Counted from the stretch's first letter, positions 32,401 through 42,335 are shown. The stretch is 49,864 nucleotides of DNA from Pseudoalteromonas denitrificans DSM 6059 (GCF_900112265.1 NZ_FOLO01000042.1:1-49864), one strand, 5' to 3'. Made by a program: numbers and translations. The notes: generated by a model from the letters alone, not told the origin.

Positions 32401-33837
32401 GTGAGTAGAATAAGCGAAGTGACTGGGATGAGAAAAGTAAATAGTATCCACTTCATTGGTGTTGGGGGTGCTGGTATGGGTGGTATTGCTGAAGTTTTAG
32501 TAAATGAAGGTTATTGTGTTACGGGTTCTGATATAGCGCAAAGTGCCATGACAGACAGACTAAAGCAGGCTGGTGCAACCATTTTTATAGGTCATCAAAG
32601 TGAAAATGTAAAAAATGCGAGTGTTGTTGTGGTTTCCACTGCAATTGATGAGGGAAATCCTGAAATAATTGAAGCTAAGTCTAATCGTATCCCAATTGTT
32701 CGCAGAGCTGAAATGTTGTCTGAATTAATGCGGTTTCGTCACGGTATCGCAATTGCGGGGACTCATGGTAAGACAACAACTACAAGCTTAATAGCCAGTA
32801 TTTTTGCCCAAGCTGATTTAGATCCAACTTTTGTGATTGGTGGTTTATTAAATAGTGCTGGTACAAATGCAAGATTAGGGAAAAGTCGTTTTTTAATAGC
32901 TGAAGCAGATGAAAGTGATGCGTCATTTTTACATTTACAGCCCATGGTTTCGGTGATCACTAATATTGAAGCTGACCATATGGATACTTATCAAGGTAGC
33001 TTTGAGAATATGAAAGATACCTATATTGAGTTTATCCATAACTTGCCATTTTATGGTGTGGCGGTCGCTTGTATCGATTGCTCTGTTGTTTCAGAATTAT
33101 TACCGCGTTTTGGCCGTAAATTTATTACGTATGGTGAATCAGAGCAAGCAGATTATCGATTAACAGAGTTTGTTCAAACTGTGAGTACAAGTCAGTTTAA
33201 AGTCATAAATAATTTTGGTACTGAACTAGTTGTTAAATTAAATATGCCGGGTAAACATAATGCTTTAAATGCAACAGCTGCAATTGCAGTTGCAAAAGAT
33301 GAAGGTATTAGTGATGAAGCTATTATAGCTGCATTATCAAAGTTTGAAGGTATAGGACGACGTTTTCAGCAGTATGGTGAATTTGAAACTGGGCGTGGAA
33401 AAGTCATGCTAATAGATGATTATGGTCACCATCCAACTGAAGTGGCTGCAACTATTCAAGCAGTTAAAGCTGGCTGGCCAGAGCGACGTTTAGTTATGGC
33501 TTATCAACCGCACAGATATACAAGAACAAGAGACCTCTACGAAGAAACTGTTAAGGTTTTGACTGATGTAGATTTATTATTGTTACTGGAGGTTTATTCT
33601 GCAGGTGAAGAGCCAATTACCGGTGCTGATAGTAAAAGTTTGTGCCGTAGTTTACGTCAAAGAGGAAAAGAGCCTGTTTATATCGATAAACCTGAAGCGT
33701 TAGGGGGTGTATTGAGTAGTGTCTTACAAGATGGCGATATTGTTTTAACTCAGGGAGCAGGTAACATTGGTCAGTTAGTAAAGAGTTTGGCGCAAATGAA
33801 ATTAAGTATCGAAAAATTAAAACAGGTGAGTGCATGA
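32401..33837 (+). CDS. murC: UDP-MurNAc--L-alanine ligase MurC
   Basis: MurC adds the first amino acid, L-alanine, to UDP-MurNAc. Recognisable motifs are HFIGVGGAGMGGIAEVLVNEGY, IAGTHGKTTTTSLIA (ATP loop), EADESDASFLHLQP, NIEADHMDTY and DDYGHHPTEVAATI. The length is 478 residues. The start GTG 32401 follows AGAAGAG by about 7 nt; ATG 32428 (MRKVNSIHFIG) is an alternative that would trim nine residues. The stop overlaps ddlB (ATGA). Confidence 0.95.
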   Translation: MSRISEVTGMRKVNSIHFIGVGGAGMGGIAEVLVNEGYCVTGSDIAQSAMTDRLKQAGATIFIGHQSENVKNASVVVVSTAIDEGNPEIIEAKSNRIPIVRRAEMLSELMRFRHGIAIAGTHGKTTTTSLIASIFAQADLDPTFVIGGLLNSAGTNARLGKSRFLIAEADESDASFLHLQPMVSVITNIEADHMDTYQGSFENMKDTYIEFIHNLPFYGVAVACIDCSVVSELLPRFGRKFITYGESEQADYRLTEFVQTVSTSQFKVINNFGTELVVKLNMPGKHNALNATAAIAVAKDEGISDEAIIAALSKFEGIGRRFQQYGEFETGRGKVMLIDDYGHHPTEVAATIQAVKAGWPERRLVMAYQPHRYTRTRDLYEETVKVLTDVDLLLLLEVYSAGEEPITGADSKSLCRSLRQRGKEPVYIDKPEALGGVLSSVLQDGDIVLTQGAGNIGQLVKSLAQMKLSIEKLKQVSA

Positions 33838-34760
33838 ATACTGAGCAGTTTGGTAAAGTTGCGGTATTAATGGGGGGAAGCTCGGCTGAAAGAGCTGTTT
33901 CTTTAAAATCAGGGCAGGCTGTTTTGTCTGCTTTTAAAAATGTTGGAATTCAAGCTTTTGCATTTGATCCTGCAGAACGTAATTTATTTGATTTAAATAA
34001 TACGCAAGTTGATCGTGTTTTTATTGCTTTACATGGTAGAGGTGGAGAAGACGGAACAATACAAGGTGCACTTGAATACTTAGGTATACCCTATACAGGA
34101 AGTGGTGTTCTTGGTTCTGCTTTAGCGATGGATAAAGTGCGTTGCAAAGAATTATTTAAGGCTAGAAATTTACCTACTGCAAATTTTATTGTAATAGAAA
34201 AAGACAAGCCTTTTGATATTAATAAAATTATTGATGATTTTGGTGCTGTTATGGTTAAGCCCTCCCATGAAGGTTCAAGTATAGGAATGGCAAAAGCCAG
34301 CACAGTAACTGAGTTAACGGATGCATTAGAGAAGGCTTTTCAGTTTGATGATGTTGTATTGTTAGAGCACTGGATAACAGGGCGAGAATTTACAGTAACT
34401 ATGCTAGAAAAAGCAGCATTGCCAGTAATTGAAATGGTTACTCCTCGAGGTTTTTATGACTATGAAGCCAAATATCAGGTGAATAGCACCGAGTATTTCT
34501 GTCCTGCGGAATTAACACCAGAGCAAACATCAAATATACAAGATATGTCTTTAGAGGCTTTTGAACTTGTTGGTGCGACAGGTTGGGGGCGAGTTGACTT
34601 TATGCAAGATTCGGATGGTAAATTTTATTTATTAGAAGTGAATACTGTACCTGGAATGACTGAGAAATCATTAGTGCCAATGTCTGCAAAAACACATGGT
34701 TTGTCATTTGAACAACTAGTGGTTGATATTTTAAAACAAACGTTAGGTGAATCAGTTTAA
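33834..34760 (+). CDS. ddlB: D-alanine--D-alanine ligase DdlB
   Basis: This ATP-grasp ligase makes D-Ala-D-Ala for MurF. VLMGGSSAERAVSLKSGQAV (family start), HGRGGEDGTIQGALEYLGIPYTGSGVLGSALAMDK, VMVKPSHEGSSIGMAK and WGRVDFMQDSDGKFYLLEVNTVPGMTEKSLVP are all intact. The 308 residues match the DdlB class. It is co-located with murC and ftsQ as in E. coli and starts inside the murC stop. Confidence 0.96.
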   Translation: MNTEQFGKVAVLMGGSSAERAVSLKSGQAVLSAFKNVGIQAFAFDPAERNLFDLNNTQVDRVFIALHGRGGEDGTIQGALEYLGIPYTGSGVLGSALAMDKVRCKELFKARNLPTANFIVIEKDKPFDINKIIDDFGAVMVKPSHEGSSIGMAKASTVTELTDALEKAFQFDDVVLLEHWITGREFTVTMLEKAALPVIEMVTPRGFYDYEAKYQVNSTEYFCPAELTPEQTSNIQDMSLEAFELVGATGWGRVDFMQDSDGKFYLLEVNTVPGMTEKSLVPMSAKTHGLSFEQLVVDILKQTLGESV

Positions 34761-35555
34761 ATGAAGCTTAAATTAGAACCTTTTATTATCTGGCAAAAAA
34801 CCGTGAACTGGTCGCGTGCTGCTGGTGTGGGGTTCTTTTTATTTGTAATCATTGCGTTATATGAAATGTTTTTTTCTTTGAGCCATTTTTTACAAGATGA
34901 TCAACAATCCCAGATTAAACACGTCACAGTATTAGGCGATCCTAAACATACGTCAGAACAACAAATCATCCAAGCAATACGCAAAGCTGACTTATCACGT
35001 TTTTTTGATCTAAATGTTAATGATATTCAAAAGTTAGTGACTGAATTACCATGGGTAGAAACGGTTTCAGTACGTAAGCAATGGCCGAATACATTAAAAG
35101 TATATGTGGTTGAGCATGTTCCTGTTGCTATTTGGAATGATGATTTATTACTGAATTCAGATGGTGTTGTATTCCAAGCTCCAAAAGTAAAGTTAACAAA
35201 AAAACTCCCAAATTTATTTGGTCCTCAAGGAAGTGAAATAGAAGCACTCAATACTTTTAGAGAGTTTTCAGAGCTTTTATATCTTAATGATTTTAAATTA
35301 ATCAGCTTAGCTTTATCTGAAAGGTTTGCTTGGCAGTTTTGGTTATCTAACGGGATAAATCTTAATTTAGGCCGAAAAGAGAAGCTACAAAGGGTACAAA
35401 GGTTTATTGATTTGTACCCATATATGCTCAAACGTAAAGATGCTGAGGTAGATTCAGTTGATTTAAGGTATGATACCGGGCTTGCAGTGAGTTGGAAGGC
35501 TGCAGACTTACAAAAATTACAGTATAAAAACGATAATAAAAAGAGTAAGGCATGA
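34761..35555 (+). CDS. ftsQ: Cell division protein FtsQ
   Basis: This bitopic membrane protein of 264 residues has a cytoplasmic tail of about 20 residues, a transmembrane helix at about 21-43 (AAGVGFFLFVIIALYEMFFSL), a POTRA domain (about 54-125, IKHVTVLGDPKHTSEQQIIQAI through WVETVSVRKQWPNTLKVYVVEHVPVAIW) and a beta domain. FtsQ bridges early and late divisome proteins through FtsBL. It begins directly after the ddlB stop and overlaps ftsA by ATGA. Confidence 0.95.
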   Translation: MKLKLEPFIIWQKTVNWSRAAGVGFFLFVIIALYEMFFSLSHFLQDDQQSQIKHVTVLGDPKHTSEQQIIQAIRKADLSRFFDLNVNDIQKLVTELPWVETVSVRKQWPNTLKVYVVEHVPVAIWNDDLLLNSDGVVFQAPKVKLTKKLPNLFGPQGSEIEALNTFREFSELLYLNDFKLISLALSERFAWQFWLSNGINLNLGRKEKLQRVQRFIDLYPYMLKRKDAEVDSVDLRYDTGLAVSWKAADLQKLQYKNDNKKSKA

Positions 35556-36784
35556 CTAAGTCGGCGGAACGAAATCTAGTAATAGGCTTAGATGTAGGCA
35601 CATCTAAGGTTGTTGTGACTGTGGGTGAAATTACTACAGATAATAAGTTAAGCATAGTAGGCGTGGGTAGCCAGGTTTCTCATGGTATGGATAAAGGTGG
35701 TGTAAACGACCTTAATTTAGTCTCGGAATCTATACAAAGAGCGGTTGATGAAGCTGAATTGATGGCTGATTGTCGGATCAGTTCTGTTTATTTAGGAATA
35801 TCAGGGAAGCATATACAATGTCAAAATGAAAATGGTGTTGTTGCTATTAATAATACGGAAGTGAGTTTAGATGACATTGATAATGTAATGCATACTGCGA
35901 GATCTGTACCGATCTCCGCTGAGCGAAAAATGCTACATGCAATTGCGCAAGAATATAGTGTTGATATGCAAGAAGGTATTAAAAATCCTTTGGGCATGAG
36001 TGGTGTTCGAATGGAAACCCAAGCGCATATTATTACTTGTTCAAATGACATGGCTAAAAATATTGAAAAATGTGTTGAACGTTGTGGTTTGACGGTTGAC
36101 CAACTTACTTATACCGCTTTGGCTTCAAGCCATGCTGTATTGACCGAAGATGAAAGAGAACTCGGTATTTCAGTTATCGACATTGGTGGCGGTACTATGG
36201 ATTTAACCATATTTACCAGTGGAGCTTTACGTCACTCTGCAGTGATCCCTGTTGCGGGTAACCAAGTAACGGGTGATATTGCAAAAATTTTCCGTACGCC
36301 AATTTCACATGCAGAATCATTGAAAGTGCAGTATGCATGCGCTAGTAGCACTATGGCTAGTACGGAAGAAACGATTGAAGTGCCCAGTGTGGGTGGTCGT
36401 CCATCACGTACCATGTCTCGGCATACATTATCTGAGGTTGTTGAACCCAGGTTTAAAGAATTATTTGAGCTGGCATTGATGGAAATTCGCCGCTCTGGTT
36501 ATGAAGACCAAATTGCTGCAGGTATCGTCTTAACTGGCGGTACTGCAAAAATGACAGGTGCTTTGGAAGTCGCAGAAGAAATCTTCCAAATGCCTGTTAG
36601 GATAGGCAGTCCTATCGGGATGATTGGGCTGACGGATTATATAGATGATCCCTCATTTGCAACAGCTGTTGGCTTATTACAATATAGCCAAACTATGCAA
36701 ACAGCAAATGCCCAAAAAGCATCTGATAAAACAGATGTAAATTGGGTGAACCGTGTTAAAAAATGGTTTCAGGGTGAGTTTTAA
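35552..36784 (+). CDS. ftsA: Cell division protein FtsA
   Basis: FtsA is an actin-like ATPase that tethers FtsZ to the inner membrane. The phosphate-1 motif is IGLDVGTSKVVVTVGEI, phosphate-2 is VIDIGGGTMDLTIF and the adenosine motif is IVLTGGTAKMTGALEVAEEIF. The C-terminal amphipathic membrane-targeting helix is VNRVKKWFQGEF. The 410-residue length is about 10 less than E. coli. It overlaps ftsQ and is followed 24 nt later by ftsZ. Confidence 0.96.
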   Translation: MTKSAERNLVIGLDVGTSKVVVTVGEITTDNKLSIVGVGSQVSHGMDKGGVNDLNLVSESIQRAVDEAELMADCRISSVYLGISGKHIQCQNENGVVAINNTEVSLDDIDNVMHTARSVPISAERKMLHAIAQEYSVDMQEGIKNPLGMSGVRMETQAHIITCSNDMAKNIEKCVERCGLTVDQLTYTALASSHAVLTEDERELGISVIDIGGGTMDLTIFTSGALRHSAVIPVAGNQVTGDIAKIFRTPISHAESLKVQYACASSTMASTEETIEVPSVGGRPSRTMSRHTLSEVVEPRFKELFELALMEIRRSGYEDQIAAGIVLTGGTAKMTGALEVAEEIFQMPVRIGSPIGMIGLTDYIDDPSFATAVGLLQYSQTMQTANAQKASDKTDVNWVNRVKKWFQGEF

Positions 36785-36808
36785 TTTTGCTCAAGTCGGA
36801 GAGTAACA

Positions 36809-38026
36809 ATGTTTGATTATTTAGAACAACACAGTGAAGAAGCTGTTATAAAAGTAATAGGTGTTGGTGGTGGCGGTGGTAATGCCGTCGAACATATGGT
36901 TAAAAAGCAAATTGAAGGTGTGCGTTTTATTGCTGCAAACACGGATGCACAAGCATTACGTCGTTCATCGGCAGATACGACTATTCAATTAGGAACGCAA
37001 ATTACTTCAGGTTTAGGTGCAGGCGCTAACCCAGAAGTGGGTCGTCAATCAGCTGAAGAAGATATAGAAGCAATTAAGACCGGTTTAGAAGGTGCTGATA
37101 TGGTGTTTATTGCTGCTGGAATGGGCGGTGGTACTGGTACTGGAGCTGCTCCTGTTGTTGCTAAAATGGCTAAAGAAATGGGGATCTTAACTGTTGCAGT
37201 TGTTACTCGCCCTTTTGATTTTGAAGGTAAGAAGCGTGCCTCTGCAGCCGACCACGGTATAAATGAATTAGCTGATATCGTTGATTCTCTTATTACAATT
37301 CCTAACAATAAATTACTTAAAGTTTTAGGAAAAGGCACTACACTGCTAGATGCCTTCGCTAAAGCAAATGATGTACTTTTTGGTGCCGTACAAGGTATTG
37401 CTGAGCTGATCACACGCTCTGGTTTGATTAATGTGGATTTTGCAGATGTGAGAACGGTTATGTCTGCAATGGGAACTGCAATGATGGGAACTGCATCAGC
37501 AAGTGGTCCTGATCGTGCACAAGAAGCGGCTGAAGCGGCTATTTCAAGCCCATTATTGGAAGATGTCGATTTAACAGGTGCCAAGGGTATTTTAGTTAAT
37601 ATCACAGCAGGCATGGACATTGCGATTGAAGAATTTGAAACTGTGGGTAACCATGTTAAAGCACTCGCGTCTGAAAATGCAACTGTAGTTGTAGGTGCTG
37701 TAATAGATCCTGAAATGAGTGATGAATTACGTGTAACTGTTGTGGCAACTGGCTTAGGTGGTGAAAGAAAAGCTCAGTTTGGAATTGTTGATAATGGCTT
37801 TAAAAAAGCATCAGGTTCTGATGTTGCTGCTACTTCAACAACAAATACATCAGCTAATCCGGGTGTGTTTGTGCCAAATTTTGCAAATCAAAACTCAGAA
37901 GAAGTATCAGCTACACCAGCTGTTTCTGCAGAACCAGCTCAAGTAAAAGAGTCTAACGATGCAGGGAAATCTGAGCAAGGTGATTATTTTGATATACCGG
38001 CATTTTTACGTAAGCAAGCTGACTAA
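36809..38026 (+). CDS. ftsZ: Cell division protein FtsZ
   Basis: This tubulin-like GTPase forms the Z ring. GTP-binding motifs include VIGVGGGGGNAVEHMV, the tubulin signature GGGTGTGAAPVVA and the T7 loop region NVDFADVRTVMS. A variable linker from about residue 330 leads to the conserved C-terminal peptide DYFDIPAFLRKQAD that binds FtsA and ZipA. The Shine-Dalgarno sequence is GGAGAG, 7 nt before the ATG. No terminator separates it from lpxC, which has its own promoter. Confidence 0.98.
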   Translation: MFDYLEQHSEEAVIKVIGVGGGGGNAVEHMVKKQIEGVRFIAANTDAQALRRSSADTTIQLGTQITSGLGAGANPEVGRQSAEEDIEAIKTGLEGADMVFIAAGMGGGTGTGAAPVVAKMAKEMGILTVAVVTRPFDFEGKKRASAADHGINELADIVDSLITIPNNKLLKVLGKGTTLLDAFAKANDVLFGAVQGIAELITRSGLINVDFADVRTVMSAMGTAMMGTASASGPDRAQEAAEAAISSPLLEDVDLTGAKGILVNITAGMDIAIEEFETVGNHVKALASENATVVVGAVIDPEMSDELRVTVVATGLGGERKAQFGIVDNGFKKASGSDVAATSTTNTSANPGVFVPNFANQNSEEVSATPAVSAEPAQVKESNDAGKSEQGDYFDIPAFLRKQAD

Positions 38027-38115
38027 CAATAAATCTATATTAAGATTTAAAAGCAAGCGAATTAAATAAAGTGCCTTGTAAAAAATGTAAGTTGGTTAAT
38101 AAAAAAACAACTTAA

Positions 38116-38144
38116 TTGTCAGCTGGTCTTATCTGTGATAAGAT
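38116..38144 (+). promoter_or_regulatory. lpxC promoter with overlapping inverted repeat
   Basis: TTGTCA at 38116-38121, a 17-bp spacer and TAAGAT at 38139-38144 predict a start near 38151, 30 nt before the lpxC ATG. CTTATC-TGT-GATAAG (38128-38142) is a perfect 6-bp inverted repeat covering most of the -10 element and could be an operator. Confidence 0.65.
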
Positions 38145-38180
38145 CCGCGACCAATTTATTAATTAATGAGTGAACTGCCT

Positions 38181-39092
38181 ATGATCAAACAACGTACGAT
38201 TAGCCAAGTAGTTAACGCCATTGGAGTTGGACTTCATAAGGGCGAAAAGGTCTCTATTACTCTTCGACCTGCCGGTGCAAATACTGGGATAGTATTTCGC
38301 CGTGTAGACCTTGAGCCTGTGGTTGATTTTTCAATCACACCTGAAGCCGTGGGTGATACTCAGCTATGTACATGTTTGATTAATAAAGATGGTGTTCGCT
38401 TATCAACGACTGAGCATATAGTTGCTGCTATTTCAGCGTTAGGAATTGATAATTTAGTTGTTGAATTAGATAGCCCTGAAGTGCCAATTATGGATGGTAG
38501 TGCTTTACCATTTATTTATCTTTTACAAAAAGGTGGCATTGAAGAGCTTTCAGTTGCAAAACGTTTTATTCGTATAACTGAAAAAGTACGCATAGAAGAT
38601 GGTGATAAGTGGGCTGAAATTGAACCATATGATGGTTTTCATATTGATTTCCAAATTGATTTTGATCATCCTGCTATTAATGATAGTGAACAACGTATTG
38701 GTTTAGATATCACGGCAAAGAGTTTTACTGAACAAATCAGTCGTGCCAGAACATTTGGTTTTATGCAAGATATTGAATATTTGCATGCTAACAACTTAGC
38801 TTTAGGTGGCAGCATGGATAATGCTGTTGTATTAGATGAATATAAAGTACTTAACCCTAATGGTTTACGTTATCAGGATGAATTTGTTAAACATAAAATC
38901 TTAGATTGTGTGGGTGACTTATTTATGACTGGGCATAACTTACTCGGAAAAGTAACAGCATTTAAATCAGGTCATGATCTTAATAATAAGCTGTTGCGTA
39001 AGTTAATGGAAACTGAGTCTGCTTGGGAATGGGCTAGTTTTGAAGATACTGTTACTATGCCAGCTCCAGGCTTAGAAGTAGCGCGAGTTTAG
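38181..39092 (+). CDS. lpxC: UDP-3-O-acyl-N-acetylglucosamine deacetylase LpxC
   Basis: This zinc enzyme catalyses the committed step of lipid A synthesis. The start MIKQRTISQVVNAIGVGLHKGEKV aligns with E. coli LpxC, so ATG 38181 is preferred over the in-frame ATG 38166. Zinc ligands are in STTEHIVAAISALGIDN and VKHKILDCVGDLF. The catalytic region PEVPIMDGSALPF and the conserved SRARTFGFMQDIEYL are present. It is 303 residues long. It follows ftsZ as in E. coli and ends at a strong terminator. LpxC levels are proteolytically controlled by FtsH in enterobacteria; I cannot tell whether this holds here. Confidence 0.97.
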   Translation: MIKQRTISQVVNAIGVGLHKGEKVSITLRPAGANTGIVFRRVDLEPVVDFSITPEAVGDTQLCTCLINKDGVRLSTTEHIVAAISALGIDNLVVELDSPEVPIMDGSALPFIYLLQKGGIEELSVAKRFIRITEKVRIEDGDKWAEIEPYDGFHIDFQIDFDHPAINDSEQRIGLDITAKSFTEQISRARTFGFMQDIEYLHANNLALGGSMDNAVVLDEYKVLNPNGLRYQDEFVKHKILDCVGDLFMTGHNLLGKVTAFKSGHDLNNKLLRKLMETESAWEWASFEDTVTMPAPGLEVARV

Positions 39093-39104
39093 AATAAAAA
39101 ATTT

Positions 39105-39137
39105 AAAAAAACCGATAATTTATTATCGGTTTTTTTG
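39105..39137 (+). terminator. Terminator of the dcw-lpxC unit
   Basis: ACCGATAA pairs with TTATCGGT around TTTA, with flanking A- and T-runs (eight Ts), just after lpxC. Confidence 0.92.
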
Positions 39138-39608
39138 TGCCTGTAGAAAAGTTAGCTTTTACTGCATTTTGCTAATTTGTTATGTGTATAATTAGGGAAA
39201 TCTTGTTTTCGTAAATCTGATTAAATCAAAATTTAATATGATTTAGAGATAGAGTTATGGCTATTGAGTTCATTACTAACATGTTAAAAATATTCACTTG
39301 AATACTTTTATTCCAAAATACTATCAATAAATTTGCCTACTAATGTTTGATAATGTGATAGTTTTTGAATTTTTATAGCTAGTTGAGGGCTTATTTAGCT
39401 TACCAACCATATGGTTATCAAGAGTTTTTAGTATGTATCCATCTTTAGCTCTAAATAACATTAGTATTAACGCCCGATTACTTTTATTATACCTGCATTA
39501 TAAATATTGGCGTATAAAATAATCGCCACTTGAAATGAGCTTACTGAGTCTCCATATAGTAAACAGTTCGTCAATTAATTGAAATCAAAGGGTAGTAACG
39601 GTTTTATC
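39138..39608 (+). other. Long secA leader or spacer with tiny open frames
   Basis: These 471 bases separate the lpxC terminator from the secA start, where E. coli has secM. No SecM-sized gene is present. Two very short frames are visible: 39257-39301 (14 codons, after GAGATAGAG) and 39433-39522 (29 codons, hydrophobic middle ARLLLLYLHY). A TGGCG/CGCCA pair (about 39508-39528) follows the second frame. The secA promoter must lie here, but no hexamer pair stands out. Confidence 0.4.
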
Positions 39609-42314
39609 ATGATATCTAAAATATTTACCAAGCTTTTTGGTAGTCGTAATGATCGCACCATAAAAAACTTAAAAAAAACGGTCGCAGTAATTAGTCAATT
39701 CGAAGAAAAGTTTGAAGCATTAACTGACGAAGAACTACAAGCTAAAACAGCTGAATTTCGCAAGCGTTTAGAAGAAGGTGAAACGCTTGACGATATTCTG
39801 CCTGAAGCATTCGCAACAGTACGTGAGGCATCTAAACGTGTATTTAGTATGCGTCATTTTGATGTGCAAATGATAGGTGGCATGATTTTGCACCAAGGTC
39901 GCATTGCAGAAATGCGAACAGGTGAAGGTAAAACACTAACGGCTACACTTCCTGCATATTTAAATGGTTTGTCAGGTAAAGGTGTTCACGTTATCACTGT
40001 TAATGATTATTTAGCTAAACGTGATTCAGAGACAAATCGTCCATTATTTGAATTTTTAGGGTTAAGTGTTGGTTGTAATATTCCAGGTTTAGCACCACAA
40101 GAAAAGCAAGCTGCTTATCAGGCTGATATTACTTATGGTACGAATAACGAATTTGGTTTTGATTATCTGCGTGATAATATGGCATTTACACCAGAAGAAC
40201 GTGCTCAGCGCCCTCTTAACTATGCATTAATTGATGAAGTAGATTCAATCTTAATTGATGAAGCAAGAACGCCGTTAATTATATCTGGCCCTGCAGAAGA
40301 TAGTTCTGAATTATACGCGAAAATTAATCAACTTATACCTGAACTTATTCAACAAGAAAAAGAAGATGAAGAAGGTGTTGAAGGTGATGGTGATTACACG
40401 ATTGATGAGAAAGGCAAACAAATTCATTTAACTGAGCGTGGCCAAATTAAAGTTGAAGAATTGTTGCAGAATCACGGATTAATTGAAGAGGGGGATTCTC
40501 TTTATTCTGCTGGTAATATTACTTTATTAAGCCATGTTTATGCTGGTTTACGTGCTAATAAACTTTATCAAAAAGATGTCGATTACGTTGTTAAAGATAA
40601 TGAAGTGATTATTGTTGATGAGCATACTGGCCGGACAATGGAAGGTCGTCGTTGGTCTGAAGGTTTACACCAAGCGGTAGAAGCTAAAGAAGGGGTTAAT
40701 ATTCAAAATGAAAACCAAACATTAGCCTCTATCACTTTCCAAAATTATTTCCGTATTTATGAAACATTAGCAGGTATGACTGGTACTGCTGATACTGAAG
40801 CATTTGAATTCCAACAAATTTATGGGTTAGATACAGTTGTTACACCAACAAATAAACCTATGGTACGAGATGATCGTGCAGATTTAGTTTATTTAACACA
40901 GGAAGAGAAATATCAGGCTATTCTAACGGATGTGCTTGATTGTCAAAAACGTGGTCAACCAGTTTTAGTTGGTACAATTTCAATTGAAAGCTCAGAATAT
41001 TTATCTCAGTTCTTAAAGAAAGAAAAAATTCAGCATAGTGTATTAAATGCGAAATTTCATGCTCAAGAAGCTGATATTGTTGCTGATGCTGGTTTACCTG
41101 GTAAAGTTACAATAGCAACAAACATGGCTGGTCGTGGTACAGATATTGTTTTAGGCGGTAACTGGCAGGCGAAAATCGCTAAACTAGATTCACCTACTGA
41201 AGAGCAAATAGCAAAAATAAAAGCTGATTGGCAGATAACTCATGATGAAGTATTAAATGCAGGGGGGTTACATATCATCTCTACTGAACGTCATGAATCT
41301 CGTCGTATTGATAATCAGCTACGAGGTCGTTCTGGCCGCCAGGGTGATGCCGGTTCAAGTCGTTTCTATCTTTCAATGGATGATGCCTTGATGCGTATCT
41401 TTGCGGGTGAGCGCATGACTAATATGATGCGTAAACTCGGTATGGAAAAAGGTGAGGCGATTGAGCATCCTTGGGTGAGCCGAGCGATTGAAAATGCTCA
41501 ACGTAAAGTTGAAGCTCGTAACTTTGATATCCGTAAACAATTACTTGAATTTGATGATGTTGCAAATGATCAACGCCGTGTTGTTTATGCACAGCGTAAT
41601 GAACTTCTAGAAGAAGGTGACATTTCAGAAACTATTAATGCTATTCGAAGTGATGTATTGAGTGCGACGATCGATCAATTTATTCCACCTCAATCTCTTG
41701 CTGAAATGTGGGATATCAAAGGTCTTGAAGAACGTATCCAAGCTGAGTTTTTAATTGAACTACCAATCCAAACTTGGCTTGATGAAGATAATAAATTGTT
41801 TGAAGAAACTTTGAGAGAACGTATTGAAGATTCAATCTCGCAAGGGTACAAACAAAAAGAAGAAATGGTTGGCGAATCTGTATTACGCCAGTTTGAAAAA
41901 GCCATTATGCTTCAAAGCTTAGATCAACATTGGAAAGATCACTTAGCTGCAATGGATCACTTACGTCAAGGTATTCATTTACGTGGTTATGCACAGAAGA
42001 ACCCTAAACAAGAATATAAACGAGAATCTTTTGAGTTATTTACAGAAATGTTAGAGAACTTGAAAATAGATGTTGTTGGTATTTTAAGTAAAGTACAGGT
42101 GCGTGCTGAAGAAGATGTTGAAACTGTAGAAGCACAACATCGCGCTTCAGAAAATATTGAACATCAATATCAACATCAAGAGGCTGAGCATGTTGGTGGT
42201 GAAGCACCTGAAGCTGCAACCGTAACACGTGCTGAACCAAAAGTAGGTCGTAATGATCCTTGCCCATGTAATTCGGGGAAAAAATACAAACAATGTCATG
42301 GTAAATTATCTTAA
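39609..42314 (+). CDS. secA: Preprotein translocase ATPase SecA
   Basis: SecA is the motor that pushes unfolded proteins through SecYEG. Starting at ATG 39609 the protein is 901 residues, the E. coli length, beginning MISKIFTKLFGSRNDR; an in-frame TTG at 39579 is rejected. Motifs include Walker A EMRTGEGKT, VNDYLAKRD, the DEAD-type LIDEVDSILIDEARTPLI, GTDIVLGGNW and RGRSGRQGDAGSSRFYLS. The C-terminal zinc site CPCNSGKKYKQCH is also present; it binds SecB and lipids in E. coli. It is followed by a terminator and then mutT. Confidence 0.98.
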   Translation: MISKIFTKLFGSRNDRTIKNLKKTVAVISQFEEKFEALTDEELQAKTAEFRKRLEEGETLDDILPEAFATVREASKRVFSMRHFDVQMIGGMILHQGRIAEMRTGEGKTLTATLPAYLNGLSGKGVHVITVNDYLAKRDSETNRPLFEFLGLSVGCNIPGLAPQEKQAAYQADITYGTNNEFGFDYLRDNMAFTPEERAQRPLNYALIDEVDSILIDEARTPLIISGPAEDSSELYAKINQLIPELIQQEKEDEEGVEGDGDYTIDEKGKQIHLTERGQIKVEELLQNHGLIEEGDSLYSAGNITLLSHVYAGLRANKLYQKDVDYVVKDNEVIIVDEHTGRTMEGRRWSEGLHQAVEAKEGVNIQNENQTLASITFQNYFRIYETLAGMTGTADTEAFEFQQIYGLDTVVTPTNKPMVRDDRADLVYLTQEEKYQAILTDVLDCQKRGQPVLVGTISIESSEYLSQFLKKEKIQHSVLNAKFHAQEADIVADAGLPGKVTIATNMAGRGTDIVLGGNWQAKIAKLDSPTEEQIAKIKADWQITHDEVLNAGGLHIISTERHESRRIDNQLRGRSGRQGDAGSSRFYLSMDDALMRIFAGERMTNMMRKLGMEKGEAIEHPWVSRAIENAQRKVEARNFDIRKQLLEFDDVANDQRRVVYAQRNELLEEGDISETINAIRSDVLSATIDQFIPPQSLAEMWDIKGLEERIQAEFLIELPIQTWLDEDNKLFEETLRERIEDSISQGYKQKEEMVGESVLRQFEKAIMLQSLDQHWKDHLAAMDHLRQGIHLRGYAQKNPKQEYKRESFELFTEMLENLKIDVVGILSKVQVRAEEDVETVEAQHRASENIEHQYQHQEAEHVGGEAPEAATVTRAEPKVGRNDPCPCNSGKKYKQCHGKLS

Positions 42315-42335
42315 TTTATAGTGATTTAAAACAAG

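Noticed and set aside
37045..37620. 191-codon minus-strand frame opposite ftsZ
   Set aside because: It is a shadow of the codon pattern of ftsZ, without a ribosome binding site or family resemblance.
39257..39301. 14-codon frame MAIEFITNMLKIFT as a secA leader peptide
   Set aside because: It has a fair ribosome binding site, but it is too short and too far from secA to support a role.
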